A DNA stretch of 64,000 nucleotides, from the NCBI RefSeq assembly GCF_900457465.1, contig NZ_UAUU01000011.1, positions 2,046,001-2,110,000 on the forward strand, written 5' to 3'. Shown here in pieces: positions 8,724-17,566 of this stretch. The notes under the pieces were generated by a model. The model saw only the letters and a list, made by a program, of their open reading frames with translations. It made no database searches and had not been told where the DNA came from. Source of the DNA: Sphingobacterium multivorum (GTDB lineage Bacteria; Bacteroidota; Bacteroidia; Sphingobacteriales; Sphingobacteriaceae). The translations under genes and the position numbers were made by a program. Each line of letters begins with the position of its first letter. The first letter of the stretch is position 1.

Positions 8724-8936
8724 TCTATTTTTTGTAGCTTTGTATAATTGTGACTGATGATTGAACAATTTGATATCCAGTGAATTGTTGCATCAGCTTA
8801 ACCAAGTATAATTTTCAAAAATTTTTTCTGATGAGAAAGACTTCAATTTTAATGAGGGCTAATATTCGTATTAGATTTCCTACCAATTGGGATTTACAAA
8901 TCTCTGTTTTCAATTCAAAAATTTTAAACTTAATAT

Positions 8937-10569
8937 ATGCTTATGAAGAAGAATTTTAGCAGTAAGATAGCGGATCTTTATATTCGTGTATCGACAGATG
9001 AACAGGCAGACAAAGGATATTCACAACGAGATCAGGCGGAGCGTTTGCAGGCATATTGTGCGAAATACGATATAGCCGTAGATAACGTTTTTTTCGAAGA
9101 TCACTCTGCAAAAAACTTTGATCGTCCTGAATGGAGCAAATACCTGAAAAATCTTAAAAAAAGAAATAAAAGAGACAGGGAGCCTCGATTAGTTCTATTT
9201 ACTAAGTGGGACAGGTTTAGTAGAAATGTCGGTGAGGCTTATCACATGATCAGTGTTCTCGAAGGTTTGGAGGTAGAGACACAAGCTATAGAGCAACCTT
9301 TAGATCTAAAAATTCCTGAAAATAAGATTGTGTTAGCTATATACCTTTCAACACCTGAAGTAGAAAATGATCGTAGGGCTTTAAATGTATTTTATGGGAT
9401 GAGACGTGCGCGAAAGGAAGGGCGTATTATGGGTATTCCGCCTTATGGTTATATTAATAGGTGTACCGAAGACGGTGCGAAATACATAGGTGTCAGACAT
9501 CCGGAAGCAGATAATATAGTGTGGGCATTTGAGGAAATCGCAAAAGGAGAATTACCTTCTGAGCATATTCGTTTGCTTATGAATAAAAGAGAAGGGAAGG
9601 ATCTGACAAGAAATGCTTTTATGGTAGCTGTCAGAAATCCTGTGTACACTGGAAAGGTTTTCATCCCCGAATTTGAAAATGAGGAAGCCCATTTTGTTAA
9701 AGGAAAGCATCTACCTTTAATTACGGAGGAGCTTTTTGAAAAGGTGCAGATCGTTTTAGATGGTAAAGGTAGGAAAAGCAAATCTGAGCACGGAGAAAAT
9801 CGGGTTTTGCAGAATGAGAATTTTCCATTGCGTGGCGTCTTGATTTGTCCACGTTGTGGTAAAAACGTTGACAGCAAGTACATCGCAAGGCAATACGAAG
9901 CGTTACAACTATTATCATTGTAATTCAAAATGTGGTTTCCGCCATAACTCTGATATAGTCAATAATAAGTTTGTTGAAACTCTTCGAGAGTTTGAAATTC
10001 TTCCCGAGTACAGAGACACGTTAAAGATAGTTGTTTTAAAAAATTACAAAAAGCATTGTGGTAATGTTGATGATGAGAGAAAAGCTGTTGTTGAGGAAAT
10101 GGAGAATGTTAATCAAAAACTTAGTAAAGCCAGAAATTTATTTTTATCAGATCGATTAGACGAGGATGATTATAATGAAGTAAAGGTCGAATGTAAAAAA
10201 AGAAGCGATGAACTTGATGAGAGTTTGAAAAGTTTAACAAAGGCTAGCAAGGATCAAGATGTGCCTGGTAAACTTTCATTAGCTATCGAAAGTATCGCTA
10301 ATATAGCACAGAGGTACAATGATTCATGTGTGGAAGATAAAAGAAAGATCGCCAGTTCACTTTACTACCATAAATTAGAGTTTGACGGCAAGAACTTTCG
10401 AACCCCAAAATCAAATGCATTTTTGAATCTAATTAGACTGAGTAAGAGGGGGTTAGGTGATAAAAAAAATCGTCATCAAAGCTGTAAAAACTCTGATGAC
10501 GATGAAGTGATCCCGCTGGGATTCGAACCCAGGACCCATACATTAAAAGTGTATTGCTCTACCAGCTGA
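8937..10569 (+). pseudogene. Large serine recombinase, frameshifted as read
   Basis: Resolvase-type catalytic domain at the N-terminus: ADLYIRVSTDEQ with nucleophile Ser19, then KWDRFSRN with conserved arginines. A recombinase domain follows (GMRRARKEGRIMGIPPYGY onward), then a zinc ribbon (CPRCGK...YNYYHCNSKC) and a coiled-coil region (about residues 370-420). The frame breaks inside the zinc ribbon; dropping one A from the A5 run at 9861-9865 gives CPRCGKTLTASTSQGNTKRY. At the end, the frame runs into the tRNA-Lys gene in antisense; a one-base change either way in the G5 run at 10448-10452 would place a stop within three codons, so the real end is probably near 10,455-10,461. Start may be ATG 8937 or 8943. 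It would catalyse site-specific integration and excision of an element. Confidence 0.85.
10462..10503 (-). terminator. Terminator of tRNA-Lys
   Basis: Read leftward from the tRNA 3' end: a perfect 10-bp stem ATCGTCATCA / TGATGACGAT (10494-10503 with 10469-10478), 15-nt loop, then eight Ts. It lies 4 nt past the tRNA and inside the read-through end of the recombinase frame. Confidence 0.85.
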
Positions 10570-10580
10570 GCTACGGAATC
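10508..10580 (-). tRNA. tRNA-Lys (anticodon TTT)
   Basis: Read leftward from 10580 the sequence folds into a full cloverleaf of 73 nt. The acceptor stem pairs GATTCCG with CGGGATC, with one G-T pair, and A is the discriminator. The D-arm contains AGCTCAGCTGGTAGAGC, the anticodon loop reads CTTTTAA, and the T-arm has GGTTCGAATCC. CCA is not encoded. The gene marks the boundary between the island and core genes and has its own promoter and terminator. Confidence 0.95.
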
Positions 10581-10623
10581 TTACTTCTTTATTTTGAACT
10601 GTCGTTCCTTGTTTGAAGTGATG

Positions 10624-10655
10624 CAAAAGTAGGGCTTTAATCCTGTTCCTGCAAA
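10624..10655 (-). promoter_or_regulatory. Bacteroidota-type promoter of tRNA-Lys
   Basis: Leftward -7 element TACTTTTG at 10624-10631 matches TAnnTTTG exactly. TTTG at 10652-10655 supplies the -33 element with a 20-nt spacer (19-20 is normal). Transcription would begin about 35-40 nt before the mature tRNA. Confidence 0.7.
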
Positions 10656-10658
10656 TAA

Positions 10659-10710
10659 TTTTGGCTTAAAATCATGCTTTGAGGTTTAATAAGCTGATTT
10701 TAAGCCAAAA
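10659..10710. repeat. 16-bp inverted repeat between the ABC-F gene and tRNA-Lys
   Basis: TTTTGGCTTAAAATCA at 10659-10674 is perfectly complementary to 10695-10710, with a 20-nt loop. It directly follows the stop of the ABC-F gene and abuts the -33 box of the tRNA promoter. The stem is AT-rich and lacks a clear T-run after it, so it is a possible but untypical terminator of the ABC-F gene. Confidence 0.5.
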
Positions 10711-10713
10711 AAA

Positions 10714-12633
10714 TTAACCATTTTCCAATTCCATGATTTCTTCCGCCAGCTGTTCCCAACTCTCCTGAAATTGCGTCAATAATGCCTTCGCTGAGTTGTA
10801 AGAGCGTGTAGTTTCCTGTAACTTAGTCGCATCCGAATACACTGCTTCGTCGGCAAGTTTTGATTCTAAATTTTTAACTAAAATTTCTTGCTCTTCAATT
10901 TTTTGTTCAAAAGACGTTAGCTCCTTATTTTTTTTACTCAACAAACGTGTTTTATCTTCCGTAAGTGGTTGCTTTTCTTTCTTTACTTTGGGTTCTTCCT
11001 TGATTTTTTTCTCCGTTTTTACGTCCGCCTTTACGACGCGTTTTGCAGCCCATTCTTCATACTCCTGATAGGTACCTGGGTATTCCTTGATCTGTTTGTC
11101 TTCAATGTACCAGATTTTGTTTGCTACATTGTCTAAGAAATAACGATCGTGGGAGACAACGATAAATGTACCTTCGTATTGCTGCAAGGCCTGGATCAGA
11201 ATGTTGACAGACTGCATATCCAAGTGGTTGGTAGGCTCATCGAGCGCTAAGAAGTTCGCGTCCGCGGTTAATGCTTTTGCAAGGGCCACACGCGATTTCT
11301 CACCTCCGGAGAGTACTTTGATCTTTTTGAATGCATCATCACCAGTGAATAGAAAACATCCAAGGATCGAGCGCAATTCAGTCTCTGTATGCTTCGGCGC
11401 AAAAGTTTGTAACTCGGCAAGGATGGAATTTTCCAGGTGCAGCGCTTCCAGCTGGTGTTGCGCAAAAAATGTCTGCGAAACATTGTGTCCCTGTTCTGCT
11501 TTTCCTTCAAACTGGTGATCCGCATTGGCCACGATACGTAAGAGAGTAGATTTACCTTTACCATTGGCACCAATTAGGGCTATTTTATCACCCTTTTCTA
11601 TAATGGCTGAAGTATTTTTTAGGATCTCCAGGTTAGGGTATGACTTGGAAATATTTTCCAATGTCACGACGTGGCGCCCCGAAGGTTTTGAAAATTTAAA
11701 GCTGAAGTTTACCGTAGGATTGTCATCGTCTACATCGTCAATTCTCTCCAAGCGATCTAATGCTTTGATGCGCGACTGCGCCATTTTGGCTTTAGAAGCC
11801 TTGGCGCGGAAACGCTCGATAAGGCGTTCTTCCTGTTTTATCTTGGCTTGCTGGTTTTTGAATTGATTGGCCTGCAATTCATTCCGTAGTTCCTTCTCTT
11901 CAAGATAAAAACTGTAGTTACCTGCATAAAGTGTTAATTTTCCTTTACGTGATTCTACGGTTTTCTTGATGATGCGGTCAAGAAAATATCGATCGTGGGA
12001 AACAATCACAATGGCGCCATCAAATGCTTGCAGATAGTTCTCCAGCCATTTGATGGAAGGTAAGTCCATGTGGTTGGTCGGTTCATCCAATAACAGAATA
12101 TCTGGAGTTTGCAATAAGATACGGGCAAGCATAACCCGCATACGCCATCCTCCGGAGAAAGTGGCCAATGGTCTTTTCTGTTCTTCTTCGGAAAAACCTA
12201 AACCGGCAAGGATTTCATGGGCCTTAAATTCGATGTTATAACCATCTAAAGCCTCAAATTCTACTTGTTTATCGCTTAGTTTATTCAGGATTTCATCCGA
12301 ATAATCTGTTTCTAGTTTGTGGAGTAAGTCCTCGATTTCGGCATGTAATTGATTTTGGCGCTCAAAAGCTTCCATGGCAACATGCAAAATGCTTTTTTCA
12401 GAATGGTACGACAATAAGTCCTGGTTTAAATAACCAATCTTAAGGTCCTTCGCCATGGAAATCGTTCCTGATGTGGGCGTATATTGACCGACAATAAGGC
12501 GAAGTAAAGTCGATTTACCTGTACCATTGGCACCGATCAAGCCAACTTTATCTCCTGGTTTGATATGCCAGTTTGCTTCGTCATATAAAGCGCGAGATCC
12601 TATTTCAAATGTTAAATTATTTATTGATATCAT
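10714..12633 (-). CDS. ABC-F family ATP-binding protein (translation factor type)
   Basis: A 639-residue protein with two ABC ATPase domains and no membrane segments, the layout of ABC-F proteins that act on ribosomes. Domain 1 has Walker A GANGTGKST (about 35-43), the signature FSGGWRMR and Walker B LLLDEPTNHMD. A linker rich in charged residues (about 245-290) follows. Domain 2 has GANGKGKST, LSGGEKSRVALAKAL and ALDEPTNHLD. A lysine-rich segment and a C-terminal coiled coil (about 550-635) resemble the Uup/YdiF subgroup, whose C-terminal coils bind nucleic acid. It may relieve stalled translation. Divergently transcribed from pyrD. Confidence 0.92.
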   Translation of the reverse strand: MISINNLTFEIGSRALYDEANWHIKPGDKVGLIGANGTGKSTLLRLIVGQYTPTSGTISMAKDLKIGYLNQDLLSYHSEKSILHVAMEAFERQNQLHAEIEDLLHKLETDYSDEILNKLSDKQVEFEALDGYNIEFKAHEILAGLGFSEEEQKRPLATFSGGWRMRVMLARILLQTPDILLLDEPTNHMDLPSIKWLENYLQAFDGAIVIVSHDRYFLDRIIKKTVESRKGKLTLYAGNYSFYLEEKELRNELQANQFKNQQAKIKQEERLIERFRAKASKAKMAQSRIKALDRLERIDDVDDDNPTVNFSFKFSKPSGRHVVTLENISKSYPNLEILKNTSAIIEKGDKIALIGANGKGKSTLLRIVANADHQFEGKAEQGHNVSQTFFAQHQLEALHLENSILAELQTFAPKHTETELRSILGCFLFTGDDAFKKIKVLSGGEKSRVALAKALTADANFLALDEPTNHLDMQSVNILIQALQQYEGTFIVVSHDRYFLDNVANKIWYIEDKQIKEYPGTYQEYEEWAAKRVVKADVKTEKKIKEEPKVKKEKQPLTEDKTRLLSKKNKELTSFEQKIEEQEILVKNLESKLADEAVYSDATKLQETTRSYNSAKALLTQFQESWEQLAEEIMELENG

Positions 12634-12641
12634 TTCAACTG

Positions 12642-12688
12642 CAAAAGTACAAAAGTAATGAATATTTCTTCTTCTTTGAGTAACTTTG
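12642..12688. promoter_or_regulatory. Possible divergent promoter region of the ABC-F gene and pyrD
   Basis: Two adjacent leftward TACTTTTG boxes (12642-12649 and 12650-12657) lie just before the ABC-F start. A rightward TAACTTTG box (12681-12688) lies 5 nt before the pyrD ATG. All three fit the TAnnTTTG -7 consensus, but I see no matching TTG -33 elements. If the pyrD box is used, its mRNA would be leaderless or nearly so. Confidence 0.4.
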
Positions 12689-12693
12689 CGATT

Positions 12694-13728
12694 ATGTATA
12701 AATTAGTCAAACCTATATTCTTTACAATGAATCCGGAGACGGCTCACCATAAAGTGACCGGTGGATTGAATGTTTTCTCAAAAATTTGGGGCGCCAAACA
12801 ATTATTGAATGCTTTTTTTACCGTGGAAGATCCACGTTTGGAACGCGAAGTCTTTGGATTGAAATTTAAAAATCCGGTGGGCCTTGCTGCTGGCTTTGAT
12901 AAAAATGCGGAATATATTGCGGATATGACTAATTTGGGATTTGGTTTTATCGAAATTGGAACGGTAACTCCTAAGCCGCAACCGGGCAACGATAAACCCA
13001 GGATGTTCCGCCTTGTTCCCGATGAAGCGTTGATCAATAGAATGGGATTTAATAATCAGGGGGCAGATGTTGCCGCTACAAGATTGAAAAATCTAAAGGA
13101 TCGAAAAGGATTGTTAATAGGGGGAAATATTGGTAAGAATAAGGTGACACCCAATGAAGAAGCTGTCAATGATTATATTTATTGCTTCAATGCATTGTTT
13201 GACTACGTGGATTATTTTGTTGTCAATGTGAGTTCTCCGAATACACCGGGCTTACGGGATTTACAGGAAAAGGAGCCTTTAAAACATATATTGAATACTT
13301 TACAAAGCCTCAATATCGCAAAATCGGCTCCGAAGCCCATCTTGCTTAAAATAGCGCCCGATTTGACGGATAGTCAATTGGATGATATTGTCGAGATCGT
13401 TTTGGAAACTCAAATTGCAGGTGTTATCGCAACGAATACGACGATTTCAAGAGAAGGCTTACAGAGCCAACAGGAGCTGATCAATGAAGCGGGTGGTGTA
13501 AGTGGACGTCCTTTGACCAAACGTTCAACGGAAGTGATTCGCTACTTAAGTGAAAAATCCAACAAGGCATTTCCGATCATCGGTGTAGGGGGGATTCATT
13601 CGGCGAAAGATGCCATTGAGAAGTTAGATGCTGGAGCCAGTCTCATTCAAGTTTATACCGGTTTTATCTACGAAGGCCCAGGCTTGATCGCAAAGATTTG
13701 TAAAGGTATTCTTCAAACTGGAAGATAA
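12694..13728 (+). CDS. pyrD: Quinone-dependent (class 2) dihydroorotate dehydrogenase
   Basis: Oxidises dihydroorotate to orotate, the fourth step of de novo pyrimidine synthesis, passing electrons through FMN to the quinone pool at the inner membrane. Motifs typical of class 2 enzymes are present: NPVGLAAGFDKNAE, GFIEIGTVTPKPQPGND KP-type region, INRMGFNNQG, FVVNVSSPNTPGL with the catalytic Ser, and IIGVGGI near the C-terminus. I start at ATG 12694 (MYKLVKPIFF) because the usual class 2 N-terminus begins there, with its short membrane-associating helix; an in-frame ATG at 12658 would add 12 residues. The TIGR02757 gene follows by 8 nt in the same direction. Confidence 0.93.
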   Translation: MYKLVKPIFFTMNPETAHHKVTGGLNVFSKIWGAKQLLNAFFTVEDPRLEREVFGLKFKNPVGLAAGFDKNAEYIADMTNLGFGFIEIGTVTPKPQPGNDKPRMFRLVPDEALINRMGFNNQGADVAATRLKNLKDRKGLLIGGNIGKNKVTPNEEAVNDYIYCFNALFDYVDYFVVNVSSPNTPGLRDLQEKEPLKHILNTLQSLNIAKSAPKPILLKIAPDLTDSQLDDIVEIVLETQIAGVIATNTTISREGLQSQQELINEAGGVSGRPLTKRSTEVIRYLSEKSNKAFPIIGVGGIHSAKDAIEKLDAGASLIQVYTGFIYEGPGLIAKICKGILQTGR

Positions 13729-13736
13729 GGATTAGT

Positions 13737-14516
13737 ATGGCCGTTGATTTTGATCTGAAAGATTTCTTGGATAAGAAAGTTGATGAATATAATCAACCTG
13801 GTTTTATTCCAAATGATCCCATATCGATTCCCCATCAATTTTCCCGGAAGCAGGATATTGAGATCATGGGATTTTTGGCTTCCATCATGGCTTGGGGACA
13901 AAGAAAGACGATTATCAATAAATGTAATGAACTGGTGGCTCGTATGGATGGTTCGCCATACGATTATATTGTAAATCACCAAGAACAGGATTTAAAGACC
14001 TTGCTGGGATTTAAGCACCGTACCTTCAATGATACCGACATTCTTTATTTTGTTTCTTTTTTTAAGCATCACTATGCGCATTTCGAATCTTTGGAGGATG
14101 CTTTTCTCGTAGGACAGGAGAACAGGGAAGAGGTCGACCTAGAAATGGCATTGAATGCCTTTAAAACCTATTTCTTTTCCTTACCTGATTATCCTGTTCG
14201 CACGCGGAAGCACATTAGTAGTCCAGCACAGAAGTCAACCGTCAAGCGGATCAATATGTTTTTACGCTGGATGGTCAGAAAAGATACAAAAGGTGTAGAT
14301 TTTGGTATTTGGCACCGCCTGTCCCCAAAAGATCTCATCTGTCCCTGTGATGTCCATGTCGAGCGTGTTGCCCGCAAATTTGGTCTAATTACGCTGGATA
14401 AAGTGAATTGGAAAACAGCCCAGGAATTAACAGCCAATCTGCGTTTACTGGATCCGCTGGATCCGGTCAAATATGATTTTGCGTTATTTGGATTAGGCGT
14501 TGAAGGGGAAATGTAA
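13737..14516 (+). CDS. TIGR02757 (DUF2400) family protein
   Basis: This 259-residue soluble protein matches the TIGR02757 family, widespread in Bacteroidota and of unknown function. Visible family features are EIMGFLASIMAWGQRK near residue 40, a central KRINMFLRWMVRKD segment and the late CPCDVHVERVARKFGL motif. The last motif recalls helix-hairpin-helix DNA glycosylase-like proteins, so nucleic acid binding is conceivable but unproven. It is 8 nt downstream of pyrD, suggesting co-transcription, and is followed by a strong terminator. Confidence 0.85.
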   Translation: MAVDFDLKDFLDKKVDEYNQPGFIPNDPISIPHQFSRKQDIEIMGFLASIMAWGQRKTIINKCNELVARMDGSPYDYIVNHQEQDLKTLLGFKHRTFNDTDILYFVSFFKHHYAHFESLEDAFLVGQENREEVDLEMALNAFKTYFFSLPDYPVRTRKHISSPAQKSTVKRINMFLRWMVRKDTKGVDFGIWHRLSPKDLICPCDVHVERVARKFGLITLDKVNWKTAQELTANLRLLDPLDPVKYDFALFGLGVEGEM

Positions 14517-14531
14517 AATTAATGCATGAAG

Positions 14532-14578
14532 AAAAAAAAGCGTCCTTGCCAATTATAATTGGCAAGGACGCTTTTTTT
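14532..14578. terminator. Bidirectional terminator between the TIGR02757 gene and gap
   Basis: A near-perfect 15-bp stem (GCGTCCTTGCCAATT and its complement, 14540-14571) is flanked by A8 on the left and T7 on the right. It can stop transcripts from both convergent genes. Confidence 0.9.
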
Positions 14579-14618
14579 ATGCCGCCACCTATCCTAAGAT
14601 GATGATGAGGTAGCAAAC

Positions 14619-15626
14619 TTATGCGAGCCTATCGATCTTGATCAGAAGGTCAACCAAACGATTGGAATAACCAAATTCATTGTCATACCAGCCCACAACT
14701 TTGACCAGACCGCCCACTACCGAGGTTAACTGCGCATCAAATACACATGAATAGGGGTTATTGATGATATCTACCGAAACGATGGGGTCTTCTGTATAAA
14801 ATAATACGTTTTTTAATTCGTCTTCTGCTGCAGCTTTGAATGCTTTATTGATTTCCTCTACAGTGGTTTCTTTCTCGAGCGTACAGGTAAAGTCCGTCAA
14901 TGAACCGTTGAGTACGGGGACACGTATCCCGGCTCCGCCAAGTTTATTCTGCAGATGCGGAAAAACATTGGTAATCGCTTTAGCGGCACCAGTAGTTGTT
15001 GGAATGATCGCCGACGATGCTGCCCGCGCTCTCCTTAAATCTTTATGTGGTGCGTCGTGAAGATTCTGGTCTCCCGTCATGGAATGAACCGTGGTAATAT
15101 AGCCATCTCTGATGCCCCAATTTTCATCCAATATTTTAACGAGGGGAGCAACATTGTTTGTTGTACAGGAGGCATTGGATAAAATCGAAGCAGATAGATC
15201 AATGACACTGTCATTAATGCCCAATACCACTGTTGGAATGTCTTTATCTTGTGCCGGGGCGGAGATAATCACTTTTTTTGCACCAGCTTCCAGGTGGAGA
15301 GCCGCTTTGTCACGACTGGTGAAATACCCTGTAGATTCGATGACAACATCAATTTGAAGCTCCTGCCAGGGCAGTGCTGCAGGATCTTTTTCATTGGTAA
15401 CCAAGATGGAAAGACCATTGACAATAATATGTTTTTCATCGTGTGTCACGGTGCCAGGAAAAGGACCATGTACAGAATCGTATTTAAATAGGTGGGCTAA
15501 GGTCTTCGTATCTGTCAGGTCATTGATGGCAATGACCTGCAGTTCATCGAAAGCCTCCCGTAAAAAGATATTACGTAGTGTATTCCGACCGATGCGTCCG
15601 AATCCATTGATTGCTATGTTTAGCAT
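14619..15626 (-). CDS. gap: Type I glyceraldehyde-3-phosphate dehydrogenase
   Basis: Converts glyceraldehyde-3-phosphate, phosphate and NAD+ to 1,3-bisphosphoglycerate in glycolysis. The Rossmann motif INGFGRIGRN is at residues 6-15, and N35-D36 suit NAD binding. The catalytic motif SNASCTTNN places Cys154, with His181 in TVHSMTGDQ. The C-terminal WYDNEFGYSNR motif is intact. VHSMTGDQ differs from the common VHSYTNDQ, a variation seen in some Bacteroidota and erythrose-4-phosphate-type relatives, so substrate preference could be checked. Length 335 is normal. It is 6 nt downstream of a thioredoxin-fold lipoprotein gene, probably in one operon. Confidence 0.93.
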   Translation of the reverse strand: MLNIAINGFGRIGRNTLRNIFLREAFDELQVIAINDLTDTKTLAHLFKYDSVHGPFPGTVTHDEKHIIVNGLSILVTNEKDPAALPWQELQIDVVIESTGYFTSRDKAALHLEAGAKKVIISAPAQDKDIPTVVLGINDSVIDLSASILSNASCTTNNVAPLVKILDENWGIRDGYITTVHSMTGDQNLHDAPHKDLRRARAASSAIIPTTTGAAKAITNVFPHLQNKLGGAGIRVPVLNGSLTDFTCTLEKETTVEEINKAFKAAAEDELKNVLFYTEDPIVSVDIINNPYSCVFDAQLTSVVGGLVKVVGWYDNEFGYSNRLVDLLIKIDRLA

Positions 15627-15632
15627 TTCAGA

Positions 15633-16250
15633 TTATTTATGAAATTGGCTTATTGCTTCGTTAATATTTTTTTCACCTTCCCAATGTGCTTTTAGTTTTC
15701 CGTCCGCACCATAGACGTAATTTGCGGGAAATTGTGAAGGTACGTGAATGGTCTGTATAAACGTTTGGTCTTTATCAATCAATACCTCTACGTTGGATGC
15801 TTTGGATAGTTTAGGTGCAAAGGTGTCAAAAAAACCTAGTACTAAGGCCGGATCATTCATGGAAATATAATAAATATTGACGTCTTTTATACGATCAATA
15901 TTCTTTTCAAGCTCCGTAGCTTCATGTTGGCAATGACTACACCCGGGATCAAATAGAATAAAAACGGTATTCTTGTCTTTAGCAACGTTTTCCTGCGTAA
16001 CACGGATGCCCGAACGAAGCTGATAAAATGTGAAATTAGGAAGAATGGCTGCAGGGTCGGAAGATTGCTTTGGCGCAGCTTGACTAGGATCGTGGTCTGC
16101 ATGATCATGACCTGCATGATCATGGCTGTCAGCACTGGCTTCCTGCGTAGTATTTGCAGTTTGATCTGTTTTCGGTTTGTTGTTGTTGCATGAGGAAATA
16201 ATGCCGGCGGCCAATAACGCTGTCACTCCTAAGATTATCTTTTTATTCAT
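15633..16250 (-). CDS. Thioredoxin-fold lipoprotein with histidine-rich linker
   Basis: A lipobox (AGIISSC, Cys21) shows a lipid-anchored envelope protein. A low-complexity linker includes HDHAGHDHADHD (about 43-54), a likely metal-binding stretch. The rest is a TlpA/redoxin-like thioredoxin fold with FDPGCSHC (Cys104 and Cys107) and the cis-Pro-type segment VPSQFPANYVYG. Such proteins reduce or shuttle disulfides in the periplasm. The CxxC is CSHC, not the usual CxPC. The gene precedes gap with a 6-nt gap, an unexpected pairing of an envelope redox protein with a glycolytic enzyme. Confidence 0.85.
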   Translation of the reverse strand: MNKKIILGVTALLAAGIISSCNNNKPKTDQTANTTQEASADSHDHAGHDHADHDPSQAAPKQSSDPAAILPNFTFYQLRSGIRVTQENVAKDKNTVFILFDPGCSHCQHEATELEKNIDRIKDVNIYYISMNDPALVLGFFDTFAPKLSKASNVEVLIDKDQTFIQTIHVPSQFPANYVYGADGKLKAHWEGEKNINEAISQFHK

Positions 16251-16471
16251 AGAATACGTTTGCTTTTAAATCAGTTTTCGTGATTTTATCGTTTTAATGT
16301 TTATGCTTAATACATCGTCAATTTTTATGTAGAAAGTATTGAAGAATGTATTATACTAATGATCAAAACTATGAAAAAAAAGGGATTCTTAATCGTAGAA
16401 ATTCATTTATGACAGTATACTGGATATTAATGCATGTTGTGATCAAAACAATTTAACCTGTTGCAGTTCCT

Positions 16472-17566
16472 TTATTCTATGATGTCAGGACCGTCATGCG
16501 TAGACTTTGAGTCTGTCAATGAGGTAGATTGAATAATTTCTGGCGTACTTCTTCCAAATTCAATGCTATACACCTTCAATAATACACCCACACAAGATAG
16601 GATTAGTGGACCGAAGATCAATCCCAGCATACCAAATAGGTTTAATCCCAGCAAAACACCGAATACCGTTATTAAGGGATGAACGTCACCCAACTTTTTC
16701 AATATGGTAAATCGAAGTACATTATCAATACTACCAATAATAATGATACCATATAAGGCAAGACCTATTGCATTTCCGGACTGTCCATTCGCCAATAGAA
16801 AAAGCGCTGCCGGTAGATACACAACCATGGTTCCCAAAATTGGGATTATAGTGGAAACTGCGGTAAGAATTCCCAGAAAGATCGGGCTCTCCAAGCCAAA
16901 GAACCAATAACCAAGCCCCGCTACAATACCTTGGCATATAGCCAAAATCGGGATACCGATTGCATTGGATTTTACCATCATATCAAATTCTTTCCACAAC
17001 TCGGCTTTACTGGTTTGGGTGAAAGGGATCGCTTGATAAATGGTTTGTTCTAGTTTTTTGCTGCTAACCAACATAAAATACAACACAAATAGCGCTACCA
17101 GTATATTGACACCAACTTCCGCAACGGAATTCAGAATATTGGGTATAAATTTAGCTGCTTTTTGAAGCGTTCCCATTAAGGCGGTATCAGAAAGATCGAT
17201 ATTGCTTAAATAGGGGCTATCTTTAAAGTACGTTTTGATCGAGTCAAACTTGTGCATCAGATCGTCTTTATTGCTAATGACTTCTGTTACCTGAGGTACC
17301 ATGTAGTTGATTAACAGATAGAGTGGCCCTACCAAGAATATGATAGTCAATAATATCAATAAAATACTGGCGAAAGATTTATTCCATTTTTTTTCTTCAG
17401 TCAACTTAAAATTGATTTTTCTAAAAAGAATATATAAGGTAACTGCTCCCAGAAAACCGGGGAGGTAGTAGAATAAGCTTGTAAAGATCAATATACATAT
17501 CGCCAATATGATGACGATTAGCATGATTTGATTGATGGAATTATTGTTGATTTGTTTGTACTTCAT
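16472..17566 (-). CDS. AI-2E family permease (DUF20)
   Basis: A 364-residue inner-membrane protein with about eight hydrophobic segments: two near the N-terminus (about 12-50), one near 65-85, then a soluble loop (about 95-150), followed by five further helices. Family-typical motifs are the mid-protein GLGYWFFGLESPIFLG and the late GLNLFGMLGLIFGPL with conserved glycines and prolines. Family members export or take up varied small molecules or Na+/H+; substrate cannot be told from sequence. It stands alone, leftward, with 220 nt of spacer before the next leftward gene. Confidence 0.88.
   Translation of the reverse strand: MKYKQINNNSINQIMLIVIILAICILIFTSLFYYLPGFLGAVTLYILFRKINFKLTEEKKWNKSFASILLILLTIIFLVGPLYLLINYMVPQVTEVISNKDDLMHKFDSIKTYFKDSPYLSNIDLSDTALMGTLQKAAKFIPNILNSVAEVGVNILVALFVLYFMLVSSKKLEQTIYQAIPFTQTSKAELWKEFDMMVKSNAIGIPILAICQGIVAGLGYWFFGLESPIFLGILTAVSTIIPILGTMVVYLPAALFLLANGQSGNAIGLALYGIIIIGSIDNVLRFTILKKLGDVHPLITVFGVLLGLNLFGMLGLIFGPLILSCVGVLLKVYSIEFGRSTPEIIQSTSLTDSKSTHDGPDIIE

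Larger units (their letters stand above)
1..10500. mobile_element. Part of an integrated mobile element or genomic island next to tRNA-Lys
   Basis: This stretch carries element-type genes only: ssb, a DUF932 protein, a cluster of small unknown genes, a tyrosine recombinase and a large serine recombinase. It ends against a tRNA-Lys gene, after which housekeeping genes begin. The left end lies outside the window. Two different recombinases suggest either two nested elements or an element that picked up a second integration module (about 6.4-10.5 kb). I did not find a copy of the tRNA 3' end elsewhere in the window that would mark an attachment site, so the right boundary is approximate. No relaxase, VirD4/VirB4 or tra genes are visible here. 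Confidence 0.6.

Noticed and set aside
9449..9928. 159-codon leftward frame opposite the serine recombinase
   Set aside because: Antisense to a recognised gene; cysteine- and serine-rich translation typical of a shadow frame.
1..10500. CRISPR array or restriction system in the island
   Set aside because: No regularly spaced repeats and no nuclease or methylase genes were seen.
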